Positions 34,560 to 45,093 of a stretch of DNA of 64,000 nt are shown here, in pieces. The first letter of the stretch is position 1, and every line of letters begins with the position of its first letter. The translations under genes and the position numbers were made by a program. Origin of the DNA: Pomphorhynchus laevis (Eukaryota; Acanthocephala; Palaeacanthocephala; Echinorhynchida; Pomphorhynchidae); contig WNNJ02001388.1 in the NCBI GenBank assembly GCA_012934845.2, positions 1 through 64,000 on the forward strand. Reading direction: 5' to 3'. The notes under the pieces are model-generated. The model searched no databases, was not told the DNA's origin, and saw only the letters and a list, made by a program, of their open reading frames with translations.

Positions 34560-35667
34560 TCAAGCAGTTAAATTGTTCAGATGGGATCGGATTTGTCGTT
34601 TGAAGCACTGCAGGGAAGTTGATTGGCGTATATGAATGGGCAGATGATTCCACGATAGAGGAGCAGCCACCAGGAAGGAGCGGAGTCCAAAGGAGGTAGA
34701 GTAGTTTGGGACATGTAAAAGAAGGGAATTACAGGAACGCAAGGAACAGTAAACAGGACGGGAATTATCAAGAAAAGGAAGGTTGAGAAATGAAGGGGTA
34801 TGAAAAGTTACAAGGCGGAAAGCAACGATAAGAAGACGAATTTGAACACGACAATAAATTGTAGGCAAATCGAGAGAAGCAAGATGGTAGGATGTGTGAT
34901 CAAAACGACGAAGACGGAGGAGAATTCGGACAGCTGCGTTGACGATGCGTTGTAGGGGAAGAAGAGTGGATTTAGGTGAGTTGGAAAATAGACTAAGACA
35001 ATAATCGAGTCTAGAAAAAAGGAGAGATGATATGAGAGTCATACAAGAAGGGAAATCGATCAATCTACGAACTTGACGGAGGTTGCGGAGTATCAAGGTA
35101 GATGAGCGTACTTTATCTCTAACGAAAGGTTTAAGTGAAAGTCGGTTGTCAAAATGGAAGCCTAGGAAAACGAGATTATCAACGATAGGAAGAATTGTAG
35201 AATTTAATGATACGGAGGGAGGTTCGAAGCCGAGGCGTCGAGGTAGGATCCACATAATTTTGGATTTATCAGGATTCAGAGAAAGGCGAAGGGAAGAAAG
35301 ATGATTGGAAATTGAGACAAGACAGTCGGAAGCAGAAACACTAAGATCGTGAATACGATAAACAGGTGCATGAGCATAGATGAGAATGTCATCAGCATAT
35401 TGCATAACATGGAAGTTAAATTTATGAGAAATCGAAGACAAATCACCAAGAAGAAGAGAGAAAAGTATAGGGCCTAATACGGAGCCTTGCGGAACACCGG
35501 ACGGAATGGACGAAGGATGGGAGAGAGAAGAGTTAGAATATACGCGAAATGTACGGTTTGATAGATATGAAGAAAACCATGATACAGTGGGTAAAGAGAA
35601 GCCATAATCATGACGAAGGCGATGGAGAAGAATCGAGTGATCGACGATGTCAAAAGCAGACGATAGA
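34560..35667 (-). CDS. LINE ORF2, RT palm/thumb and C-terminal domain
   Basis: Open in the frame shifted relative to the upstream part. Carries the catalytic YADD (VMQYADDILIYAHAPVYRI), SLNPDKSKIMWILPRR, VFLGFHFDNRLSLKPFVRDK, and the C-terminal domain typical of CR1/L2/Rex1-group LINEs (FGLRSFLVAAPLSWNHLPIH). The stop at 34560 is followed by about 70 bp of 3' UTR. The palm from GVPQG onward is encoded between about 35510 and 35441. One point change away from continuity with the upstream half. Confidence 0.85.
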
Positions 35668-37470
35668 TCAAGAGAAAACTATGACACTACATAATTTATG
35701 ATCGCGCGATATGAGTAAGTCGTTATAAACTTTAAGACATGCAATTTCGGTAGAGTAATTAGAGCGAAAAGCGGCTTGGAAGGGAGGAAATAAGTTAGAG
35801 GAATAGAGATATGTATTAACTTGCTTAAGAACGAGACGCTCAAGGAGTTTAGAGAGGGTTGGGAGAAGTGAGATTGGACGGTACGAAGATGGTAGTGAAG
35901 AGTCGAGAGATTGCTTTTTGATGATAGGACGAACAGTGGCGCATTTCCAGATGGAAGGAAATGTACAGCTACGGATGGACGAGTTGAACAATGTGGTTAG
36001 GAAGGGTAAGATAAAAGTGCAGATATTTTTAAGTAAGTGAGTGGGAATTGGGTCAGAAGGAGAGGTTTTATTAGGTAATGACAGCAGAACCGAAGAAACT
36101 TCATCAGACGAAACGGGAAGAAGGTGGAATAGTTCTGGGAGGGAAGTATTTAAAGATAAGAGTGGGTACAAGGGGGCTATGGGTAGTAGGGAAAGTAAAT
36201 TAGATAGCTTAGTTTGTAGATAAGAAGAAAATTCATCAGGATTTATATTACAAGGGGTAGATGATCGTGAAAGAATTGAGTTTAAGATTTTCCAATGAGA
36301 TTTCGAGTTGGAAGATGACTCGAGTTGATTTCGCCAAAAGAGAGTACGTTTAGTACGTATAAGAATGAGATGTGAACGGCGTTGAGAAAAGTAGGAATCA
36401 CGAAGATTTGGAGGGAGTGAGTTGGGTGAACGTTTAAGAAAGCGTTTATACATACGAAAAGAGTGACGGAGTCGACGCTTAGAAAGACTACAGTCAGAAT
36501 CGAACCAGGGAGCATGGCGCAAGCGCTGGGAACGTCGAAGTCGACTAGGCAGAAGGTTATTGAGGATCGACGTAAGTTCAGAATCAAACAGAATGCAGAG
36601 ATCATCGGGAGAGAGATAGTTAAGAGGAAGTGAAAAGAGTGAAGAATTGAGTAAGGCTGTGCAGAGAATAGGGATATCGAGAAGCTTCCAGGGTCGACTT
36701 GGTGTAGATAATGGTAAAGGCGGAGAAGGAGGATGGGGACGAGTAAGAGTAAGAGTGACAAGGAAATGATCGGACAAACCAGGATCAGTAATTGACAAGG
36801 AGGTATAGTCATTGAAGCAGTTAGGAACAGCAATGATGTCGAGAGCACCGCCGAGAATATGAGTTGGGCTTGTTGAAAGTAATTTATAGTTAAAATCAGA
36901 AAAAAGATTAGTTAAAGTGATAGAGTCAGAGTCAGACGGGCGATCAAGACGAATGTTAAAGTCACCGAGAACAAAAGAAGGAGTATAAGACAATGAACAG
37001 TGAGACATTAGATTTGCAAGGTCGTTAAAGAAGATACGTGATGGGGCAACTGAACCTGGACGGTATACAATCACAAGTTCCAGAGGGAAAGGCGTTGATA
37101 ATCTGCATATGAGTAATTCGAACGAGGTGTAACGGATGTTAACGTTGATTTTACGTAAAGACATTGGGTGACGAGCAATGGCAACAATACCGCCATGGTT
37201 AGATGCAGTAGATGTATGAGATGTAATTTGACGAGCTGATTCAACTAGAGAACAACCAGAGCGACATAGACGACGAATAGCAAGATCGTTGGAGTCAGTG
37301 TGCCAGGATTCGGTAATGCAGAGAATATCGATAGATAATTGATCGAAGATATCGAGAAGCATATCAGCTTTATGAAGAATGGAGCGAGTATTGAATAGAC
37401 TAAGACGAAAAGTATGCTTAGGAGCGAGATCGACTAGCGAAGAAGACAAGGGGGAGAGATGGGACGCCAT
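35668..37470 (-). CDS. LINE ORF2, endonuclease and N-terminal RT (600 codons open)
   Basis: Starts MASHLSPLSSSLVDLAPK, just after the ORF1 end. The APE endonuclease occupies roughly residues 20-240 with DILCITESWHTDSNDLAIRR, ELVIVYRPGS, VLGDFNIRLDRPSDSDSIT and DPGLSDHFLVTLT. The RT begins near residue 430 with VSSVLLSLPNKTSPSDPIP and YRPISLLPTLSKLLERLVLK. It ends early after DHKLCSVIVFS because of an extra A in a run at about 35672 (sibling 32530 has GAGAAACT where this copy has GAGAAAACT). The remainder continues in another frame down to 34560. Belongs to the CR1/L2/Rex1 group by its endonuclease and C-terminal domain. Confidence 0.85.
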   Translation of the reverse strand: MASHLSPLSSSLVDLAPKHTFRLSLFNTRSILHKADMLLDIFDQLSIDILCITESWHTDSNDLAIRRLCRSGCSLVESARQITSHTSTASNHGGIVAIARHPMSLRKINVNIRYTSFELLICRLSTPFPLELVIVYRPGSVAPSRIFFNDLANLMSHCSLSYTPSFVLGDFNIRLDRPSDSDSITLTNLFSDFNYKLLSTSPTHILGGALDIIAVPNCFNDYTSLSITDPGLSDHFLVTLTLTRPHPPSPPLPLSTPSRPWKLLDIPILCTALLNSSLFSLPLNYLSPDDLCILFDSELTSILNNLLPSRLRRSQRLRHAPWFDSDCSLSKRRLRHSFRMYKRFLKRSPNSLPPNLRDSYFSQRRSHLILIRTKRTLFWRNQLESSSNSKSHWKILNSILSRSSTPCNINPDEFSSYLQTKLSNLLSLLPIAPLYPLLSLNTSLPELFHLLPVSSDEVSSVLLSLPNKTSPSDPIPTHLLKNICTFILPFLTTLFNSSIRSCTFPSIWKCATVRPIIKKQSLDSSLPSSYRPISLLPTLSKLLERLVLKQVNTYLYSSNLFPPFQAAFRSNYSTEIACLKVYNDLLISRDHKLCSVIVFS

Positions 37471-37474
37471 CGAA

Positions 37475-38758
37475 TTTTTGGCCTTGTGTGAAGAACGTGA
37501 AAATTTCCGTTGATTTTACGTATAGATAAGGATGACTCGCCGTTTGTTTCACGTCGATGTTTTTCAATGCGAGCTAAATTGAGCTGGGCAATATCAGAAG
37601 GGGAGCGGTCAGGAAAGATACGGCAAGTAGATGAAGTGGTAAGAAGTTTAAAACGTTGGGAGAGTACCGAAGAGGCATGTGAACTATGTCGGAAAACGAT
37701 TTTTAAGAGTGGAGGACTGAGATGATTTGATTTAGTGGATTTGTTTAAACGAATAAAGGATACAGGAGCGATATTATTGAAGAGTGATGGGTTATCATCA
37801 GGAAGAATGGTTGCTAGGATAGACCTGAAAGCAGATACATCATCATCGAGGCTAGATTGTGGAGAAGCAGATTCGGAAAGCTTTAAGTTTGATATGATTA
37901 TACAGCGATCGCGCGAAGGAAAACGATTTCGTGGAAGTGGTGGACGGACAGAGCTGGTTGGAGTCGAGGTAGATGAGCAGATAGAAGTGGAAATGACAGG
38001 GGTGCTTGATAAAGAATTAATATTGGTTGGAGCAAGTGTGACAGGAGCGGGGTGTTGAATCGGTTGATCAGAGATGTGACTGGATATGATTTTAAATGAA
38101 GGATGTAACTTATTGGGAAGTGTTACGTGGGAGGTAGAGTAAGGAGAATTAAAATAGGTTGGGGCATGAGTGACAGGAATGGAGTGTTGAATTAGTTGAT
38201 CGGAAATGTTACTGGAAATGATTTTGATGGAAGGGTGTAAATTATTGAGAGGTGATACAGGGGGGTCGAGTAAGGAGTTCGTGAGGAGAATAAAGAAGTT
38301 TGAGATTTATTTAGATTGGGGGAGGAATAGGAAAGAGGAGGTACGAGATGAAAAGCTTTGCCGTTAGCATTGTTAGAATGAGAAAGATTAATGGAAGTTT
38401 GGTACGTAGTTGAACGAGGAGTGTGTGAGAGAGTAGGTTCAATAATGGGATTATATGATGCGAAGTCAGGTGTTGATGCGAGGGAAACATCTAAAACAGC
38501 ATTGGTCTGAGTGGTAGTGTGTGATACAGGAGTAGATGAGCAGGATAACTGTAGTAGTCGTACTGATGTACAAAAACCGCAAGTGAAATGTTTAAGTTTA
38601 TACACTGAGTGGTCGGATATTTTAACACGAACAAGTGTCCATACATCGCAATCTTTGGAATCGCATCCAACTTCAAAGCTGGTATAACCATCATTGCATT
38701 TAGATGTGGAAGATTGTTGATCAGGAACAGGGATCTGAGATCGCGCTTTTTTAGGCAT
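37475..38758 (-). pseudogene. LINE ORF1 (nucleic-acid-binding protein), broken after 188 codons
   Basis: Starts MPKKARSQIPVPDQQSSTSK. A Cys/His-rich domain follows (Cys21, Cys32, Cys37, Trp40, His57, Cys60, Cys63), PHD-finger-like, as seen in ORF1 of CR1-group LINEs. The middle is Ser/Thr/Pro-rich. Downstream of the open part (38192) other frames carry internal repeats of the type KIISSxISDQxIQHxxPVT and then the basic C-terminal block (NKSTKSNHL, VFRHSSHASSVLSQRFK, ending HVLHTRPKIR) seen in the sibling copies. Presumed role: chaperone and RNA binding for retrotransposition. At least one frameshift. Confidence 0.7.
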
Positions 38759-38850
38759 GACCTTTTATCGATAGATTGAGCTCAATCCGCGAGCGTAGCG
38801 AGCGGAACTGACAGGAATAATCTGGAACTGACAGGAATAATTGTAATTTG

Positions 38851-41800
38851 CTAGAACAGTTTTAAATTTTCTTCTGTGGTATTGAAAACTACAAGACGCG
38901 ATCTTTATTGCTTGATCTTTATTGCATTGAACGAATTAACAATGCCTAAGCAGAATTGAATACCACTTTTGTTAAAGTAGCACACGATATTGGGCCAAAA
39001 TCTGCAATCAAACAAAATCACGATTTTGTTACTCTCAAAATTGGTTGTGACTCAGCGGATTGTAAAATATAGACAATTGTGAATGTCCCTGAGTCTTCGA
39101 GTAGTAAAATTAAAACGGCGCAGTTTTTATGTGGTTTCAGCACGGCTGCTAAATTAACATTACTATTCTACGTCAACTCAAAGGATCGGCCAACCAGTGC
39201 ATCTATATCGAAAAATGTGATTGAACCAGTATTGGCGCCTTTAATACAAAACAACCAGTCTCGTGATTTGTCTGCATAATTGGATGCGCCCGCTTGTGTT
39301 TGCTTGGATACAGTTGTACCTACACTCTCCCGTTGTAGTAATGAATGTGATAATGTTGATGAATGTCAATCTCAAACAATTGAAAACTACAAGACGCGAT
39401 CTTTATTGCTTGATATTAAATCTAAATGCGTTTCTTTAGGCATCCAAACTCCAACTAGAAACAAGGATCAATGCATACTTATAAATACCAAATCTCAAAA
39501 CGTTGCCTCAAACTATACACCTCTCAATTATAATTGTCTTAGATCTGACCGTTCCGATAATGTGTTATTCAGTGGCATGCCTAAATCAAATGCTGAAAAT
39601 TCTCAGACACGTGTGAATGATGACGGTAAAGCCGTTCATCTCAATAATAATCGTCTTAGATCTGACCATTCCTATAATGTATTATTCAGTTGTATTCCTG
39701 AATCAAATGCTGAAAATTCTCAGGCCTATGTGAATAATGATGGTAAATCTGTTCATCTCGTACATCCTCCTTCCTATTCCTATCCCATCTATATACATAT
39801 CATACTTCTTTCTTCGCTTCCCGTACTCCTTACTCTACCTCCCCCGTATCACTTCTCAATAATTTACATCCTTCCGTCAAAATCATCTCCAGTATAATCT
39901 TCGATCAACCGATTCAACACTCCACTTCTGTCACACATGCTCCAACTTATTTTCAATCTCCATCGAGCACCCCTGTCATTCCCACTTCTATCTGATCTTC
40001 TGCCTCCTACCAGCTCTGATCGTCAACCACATCCACGTAATCGTTTTCCTTCGCGCGATCGCTGTGTTATCATATCTAACTTAAAGCTTCCCGAATCTAC
40101 TTAATCACAATCTCGCCTCGATGATGTATCTGTTTTCAGGTATATCCTAGCAACCATTTTTCTTGATGATAATCCATCCCCGTTGAATAATATCGCATCT
40201 GTATTTTTGATCCGCTTAAACAAATCCACTAAATCCAATCATCTCAGACTTCAACTACTAAAAATCGTTTTCCGACATACTTCACATGCTTCCTTGGTAC
40301 TCTCCCAACGTTTTAAACTTCTTACCACTTCTACTTGTCGTATCTATCCTGACCGTCCCCTTCTGATATTGCCCAACTCAATTTTGCCCGCATTGAGAAA
40401 CATTGACGTGAGACAAACGACGAGTCATCGTTATCAATCCGTCAAATCAACGAAAATTTTCACGTCGTACACACGAGGCCAAAAATCAAATGGTGTCCCG
40501 TCTCTCCCACTGTCGTCTTTGCTTGTCGATTTCGCTCCTGAGCATACTTTATGTCTTAGTCTTTTCAACACTCGTTCCATTCTTCATAAAGTTGATCTGC
40601 TCCTTGATATCTTCAATCAATTATCTATCGAAATTCTCTGCATTTCCGAATTCTGGTACTCTGTGACACTGGTGATCTTGCTATTTGTCGTCTATGCTGC
40701 TCTGGCTGTTCTCTAGTTGAATCAGCTCGTCTAATTGTCTCTTCCACATCTTCTGCTTATAACCATGACGGTAGTGTTGCCATTGCTCGCCACCCAACGT
40801 CTTTGCGTAAAATTAACGCTAACATTCATTACACTCCGTTCAAATTACTAATATGCAGATTATCAACTCCGTTCCCTATGGAACTTGTGATTATATACGC
40901 TTCAGGCTCAGCCGCCCCCTCACGTATGTTCTTTAACGACCTTGCCGATCTTCTTTATCACTGGTCATTGTCTTATTCTCCTTCTTTTGTTCTTGGTGAC
41001 TTTAACATTCGTCTTGATCGCCCGGCTGACTATGACTCTATCACTCTAAATAATATTTTTATCCGATTTTAACTATAAATTACTTTCAACACGCCAACTC
41101 ATATTCTTGGCGTTGCTCTCGAGATCATTGGTGTTCCCAACTGCTTTAATGATTATACCTCCTTGTCAATTACTGATCCTGGTTTGTCCGATCATTTCCT
41201 TGTCACTCTTACTCGTCCCCATACTCATTCTCCGCCTTTACCATTATCCACACCATGTCAACCCTGGAAACTTCTAGATATACCTATTCTCTGCACAGCC
41301 TTACTCAATTCTTCACTCTTTTCACTTCCTCTTAACGTTCTCTTAACACACTCACTTCAAATTTTCAGGCTTCATATCTTTCTCTTCGCCGTTCTCATCT
41401 CATTCTTATGCATACTAAGCGTATTCTATTTTATCGAAATCAACTCGAGTAATCTTTCAACGCTGAATCTCACTAAAAATCTTAAACTCAATTCTTTCAT
41501 GATCACCTACCCCCTGTAACATAAACCCTGATGATTTTTTCCTATCTACTATCTAAGCTATCTAATTTACTTTCTCTTCTACCCATATGCCTCTTGTATC
41601 ATCTCTTCTCTTTGAATTCTTTCCTCCCATATCTATTCCACCTTCTTCCCGTTTCGTCTGATGAAGTTTTTCGGTTCTTCTGTCATTATCTAATAAAACA
41701 TCCCTTCTGACCCAATTCCTAACACTTGCTTAAAAATATCCGATCATCTATATCACCCTTCCTAACCAAATTGTTCAACTTGTCTATCTGTATCTGCACA

Positions 41801-43330
41801 TTTTCTTCATATTGGAAATGCGCCACTGTTCGTTCTGTCTTCAAAAAGCAATCTCTTGGCCCCTTACTACCCTATTCGTACCGTCCTATCTCACTTCTCC
41901 CAACCCTCTCTAAACTTCTTGAGCGTCTTGTTCTCACTTAAGTTAATACATATCTCTTTTCTTCCAACTTATTTCCTCCATTCCAAGCCGCTTTTCGCTC
42001 TAATCACTCTACTGAAATTGCATATCTTTAAGTTTATAACGACTTACTCATCTCGCGCGATTAAAAATTATGTAGTGTCATAGTTTCTCTTGATCTATCG
42101 TATGCTTTTGACATTGTCGATCACTCGATTCATCTTCGTCTACATCATTATTATGGCTTCTCTTTACCCACTGTAGCTTTGTTTTCTTCATATCTATCAA
42201 ACCGTACTTTTCGCGTGTGTTTTAAGTCTTATGTTTACCATCCTTCTTCCATCCCGTCCGGTGTTCCACAAGGTTCCGTATTAGGCCTTTTCCTTTCCTC
42301 TCTGCTTCCCGGTGATTTATCTTCTATTTCTCATACATTTGACTTCCATGTTATGCAATACGCTAATTACATTATCTTCTATGTTCATGCACCTGCATAT
42401 CGTATTCATGATCTTAGTGTTTTCGCTTCCAACTGTCTTGCCTCAATTTTTAATCATCTTTCTTCTTTTCGTCTTACTCTGAATACTAATAAATCCAAAA
42501 TAATGTGGATGCTTACTCGACGCTTTAGCTTAGAACTTCTCTCCGTATCATTAAATTCGACAATACTTTCTACCGTTGACAATCTCGTTTTCTTAGGCTT
42601 CTATTTCGACAACCGACTTTCACCTATACCTTTCGTTGGAGATAAAGAACGCTCAAATCTTCTCTCCTTTTCTTAAGATTCGATTATTGTCTCAGTCTAT
42701 TTTCCAACTCTCCTAAATTCATTTTTCTTCCCCTACAACGCATCGTCAACTCAGCCGTTCGAATTCTCCTCCATCTTCGTCGTTTTTCTCAAAACTTAAT
42801 TACTGTCTTTGTCTATTTTCCAACTCACCTAAATCTACTTTTCTTCCACTATAAGGCATCATCAACGTAGCCATCCAAATTCATTTCTGCCTTCGTCGTT
42901 TTGATTATGAGTCCCACCATCTTGCTTTTCTCGATTTGCCTACAATTTATTGTCGTGTTCAAATTCGTCTTCTTCTCGTTGCTTTTCGCCTTGTAACTTT
43001 TCATACCCCTTCATTTCTCAACCTTCCTTTTCTTGATAATTCTCGTCCTGTTTAATGTTCTTCGCGTTCCCGTAATTCTCTTCTTTTGCATGTCCCAAAT
43101 TACGCTACCTCTTTTGGCTTCCGCTCCTTAGTAGTGGCTGCTCCTCTCTCGTGGAATCATCTACCCATTCATATACGGCAATCAACCTCAATGCAGTGCT
43201 TCAAACGCCAAATCCGGTATTATTTAAACAATTTAAGAAATTAATCTATATGTCGTTTGATGTGTTTTTTTGTTAGTGTACTTGTAAGCGTGCAGTTGTC
43301 ACGCATTTGCCACATTTAATAAATTATTAT
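38851..43330 (+). mobile_element. LINE subfamily B-like, full-length but degraded, plus strand
   Basis: Opposite orientation to its neighbour. ORF1 begins near 38942 (MPK), has a Cys-rich block (KIGCDSADCKI), and a middle with two tandem 40-codon repeats (39525-39645 and 39646-39762: RLRSDxSxNVLFS, NAENSQ, DGKxVHL). Its end (40183-40490) carries FRHTSHASLVLSQRFKLLTT. ORF2 follows: endonuclease 40490-41230, RT 41320-42680 (YRPISLLPTLSKLLERLV; GVPQGSVLG), C-terminal domain 42700-43245. The 3' terminus at 43270-43325 carries the family hairpin (GCGTG...CACGC) and ATTTGCCACATTTAATAAAT. Many frameshifts and stops. Confidence 0.85.
39280..39897 (+). pseudogene. LINE ORF1 middle with tandem 40-residue repeats
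   Basis: 205 codons open. Contains CLDTVVPTLSRCSNECDNVD, then two similar blocks (SDRSDNVLFSGMPKSNAENS and SDHSYNVLFSCIPESNAENS) each ending DGKxVHL, then a Pro/Ser/Tyr-rich stretch homologous to the ORF1 middle of the copy at 38192-38758. The duplicated block is not seen in the other copies, so it arose in this lineage. Confidence 0.6.
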
Positions 43331-44199
43331 TAATGTATAATATAATATACATAATATGATTATATTTATTGAAAATCGTCTAATCAGTTGGATTTTTCAA
43401 TCAAACTGTAGATTAGAATTAACTCAAGGACCCGAGACGACAATTAGACTACTGTTAAACGTCACATTAATTTACAAATTAATTTTACAAATTTTGTAAA
43501 ATTCTGGAAATCTATTTCGAATAGAAATCAAATAGTTGATAATGATCAATTTATTAATAAAGAATTATTAAAGCTGATTTAAAGAAAGAAATAAAATCAT
43601 TTGATATTTCGCATCTTCAAAAAATTACTTAAATTTTCTGAAATTTAATCTTCAGAAAATTACTTTTCTGAAGAAAAGTAATTTTTTTAATCTTCAAAAA
43701 AAATTAATTTTCTCTCAAATGTAATTGAGATAATGTAATTCAAATGTAATTTTCTGAAGTAATCAAATCAGCTAACTGAGTCTACGTATTTAATATAATT
43801 ATAAAATAAACAAAACATAATAATGCTAAATCAAAATTTAATAATTAAATAATAAAATTAATAATTGTTTTTAGATTTTCTATAATTTAAATCAAGTTAA
43901 AATAAAAAATTGAAATTTAAAATAAACGTCATTTTTATGAATTGACTAATAAATAACAGACGTTGTATCAGAATAAGAATTTGAGGTCATCAGGAGGAAC
44001 TGCTATGCTATCAGGTTTCGCCCCCTAACTCCTCTACCCAACATAGCAGCGGGGCCAAATACATGCTAATGATGTATTTCCTCTGATAAAACTATCTAGT
44101 ATATTATTATAATACAAAGTATATTATTTATTATCCATCCATAAAAATTTCCTGCTAATGATAAATTTTAATGATTTTAATTTCTAGAAAATTACTCAC
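43331..44199. repeat. AT-rich DNA with a PLE 3' region in reverse orientation (43780-44165)
   Basis: Read on the minus strand, 44165-43981 matches the 3' end of the PLE at 63490-63670: the end of the RT-protein frame (TTTTTATGGATGGATAATAA) followed by the structured motif. So this is a 5'-truncated PLE copy. 43656-43685 is a perfect palindrome (12-nt arms). No gene here. Confidence 0.65.
43981..44090 (-). ncRNA. PLE-linked structured RNA motif (pseudoknot), copy 1
   Basis: In PLE sense (minus strand): outer pairing GAGG/CCTC, a hairpin AAATACAT...ATGTATTT, then CCCC pairing with a later GGGG interleaved with CTGCTATG pairing with CATAGCAG, which is an H-type pseudoknot topology. CTGATGA and GAAA boxes sit next to the outer stem. 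Function is inference. Confidence 0.45.
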
Positions 44200-44300
44200 C
44201 CTTTGTTGGAAATCACAGCGACACCCATTTTGTTGAGTCCACGGTGTTGCCAAATCAGAATCACAGACAGATAAGAAGCATCGGGTTGAGTGAACTCCAT
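44200..44300 (-). CDS. Candidate first coding exon of a divergent host gene
   Basis: On the minus strand an ATG at 44300 opens 33 codons (MEFTQPDASYLSVILIWQHR, GLNKMGVAVISNK) ending at a consensus donor (AAAGG|GTGAGT). Composition is much less AT-rich than the flanks. The reading frame ends with two extra bases, so the next exon must start in the matching phase; I could not find it, because PLE-derived sequence and LINEs follow. The piece RGLNKMGVAVIS weakly recalls the N-terminal domain of MutS-type proteins such as MSH4, but this is too short to claim. Upstream of SEC24 in divergent orientation. Confidence 0.45.
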
Positions 44301-44688
44301 TCGCATAGAGAAGAGGAGAAGCATTTATCTTTGTAAAGAATTAAGCATTCATCTTTGTAAAATTAAACATTTTTTGTTGTGCAGCCAAAATTAAGTAAAA
44401 TCGCAATTTATTTGAACCTCATTAATTTAAATAAATTTTTAATTCTAATAAATTTTAAATCCTAAATTTTAATAAAGATACGAAAATCTAACAATTTAAA
44501 AATGAAAACGCTTTTGTAATAATATTTATTTTATTAATTTTTTCTTATTTTTTCTTACGAAAAACAACACTGTCGTTTATAGACTCAAAATGTTAATGAC
44601 TTTTAATAATTTCAGATTAATTTTTGTTTTAGATTTTATTAGCATTTTATCATGTTGTAATACGTAATTAAAATTTTCTGGTTTTAAA
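44301..44688. promoter_or_regulatory. Putative divergent promoter region of SEC24 and the minus-strand exon
   Basis: 388 bp separate the two opposed ATGs. The sequence is AT-rich with a duplicated ATCTTTGTAAA motif (44328-44338 and 44350-44362). No TATA or initiator that I would single out. Role inferred from position only. Confidence 0.35.
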
Positions 44689-45093
44689 ATGAATCCTTCG
44701 TTTGTTTACACTCCTTATCAGTCGGATAGGAATGATATACAGGTAAGTAATGGAGATGCAGTGCATAGTCAACTTAACACGCAGTACACCCATCAAACGG
44801 CCGTGTCAAATCAACAACAACTGTACAGTAATGTTGTCCCAACACAGAAGCATTACTTAGCCAATCAAGGAAACGAGTATTTACCAGGATACGCGCAAGT
44901 ACAATATAAAATGCAAATCCAACCTTCTCCATATCCAAACCCCCACGATCAAATGTCAAAATTCGCAGCACCTGCAAATCCACAGCAACCAAGTCCATTA
45001 GTAGCATCAAATTCTTACTGTGATGAAGCATATCTTCATCAGCAAGGTGCTAATAATCAATCAAATGGCGGTGCAATAAGCGATGATTTGAAG
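44689..45093 (+). CDS. Sec24: SEC24 exon 1: disordered N-terminus
   Basis: 135 codons starting MNPSFVYTPYQSDRNDIQVS, rich in Gln, Asn, Pro, Tyr and Ser, as expected of the low-complexity N-terminus of SEC24 proteins. Ends at donor AAG|GTTAGT in phase 0. The ATG is preceded by an A-rich stretch (TTTTAAA), and it is the first ATG of the frame. Confidence 0.75.

Larger units (their letters stand above)
34481..38850 (-). mobile_element. CR1/L2-group LINE, subfamily B, nearly full-length copy
   Basis: The best preserved LINE of the window. In LINE sense: two 20-bp 5' UTR repeats (38802-38850), a GC-rich leader, ORF1 from 38758, ORF2 from 37470 to 34560, a short 3' UTR and a 3' terminus at about 34490 with the conserved hairpin and an AT-rich tail. 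ORF2 contains both APE endonuclease and RT in two long open stretches with a single apparent frameshift between them. ORF1 is interrupted in its middle. It is head to head with another copy (38851-43330). Confidence 0.9.

Noticed and set aside
43981-44010. tRNA-like or SINE B-box (GGTTTCGxCCC)
   Set aside because: There is no matching A box or cloverleaf, and the sequence belongs to the PLE 3' motif in antisense.
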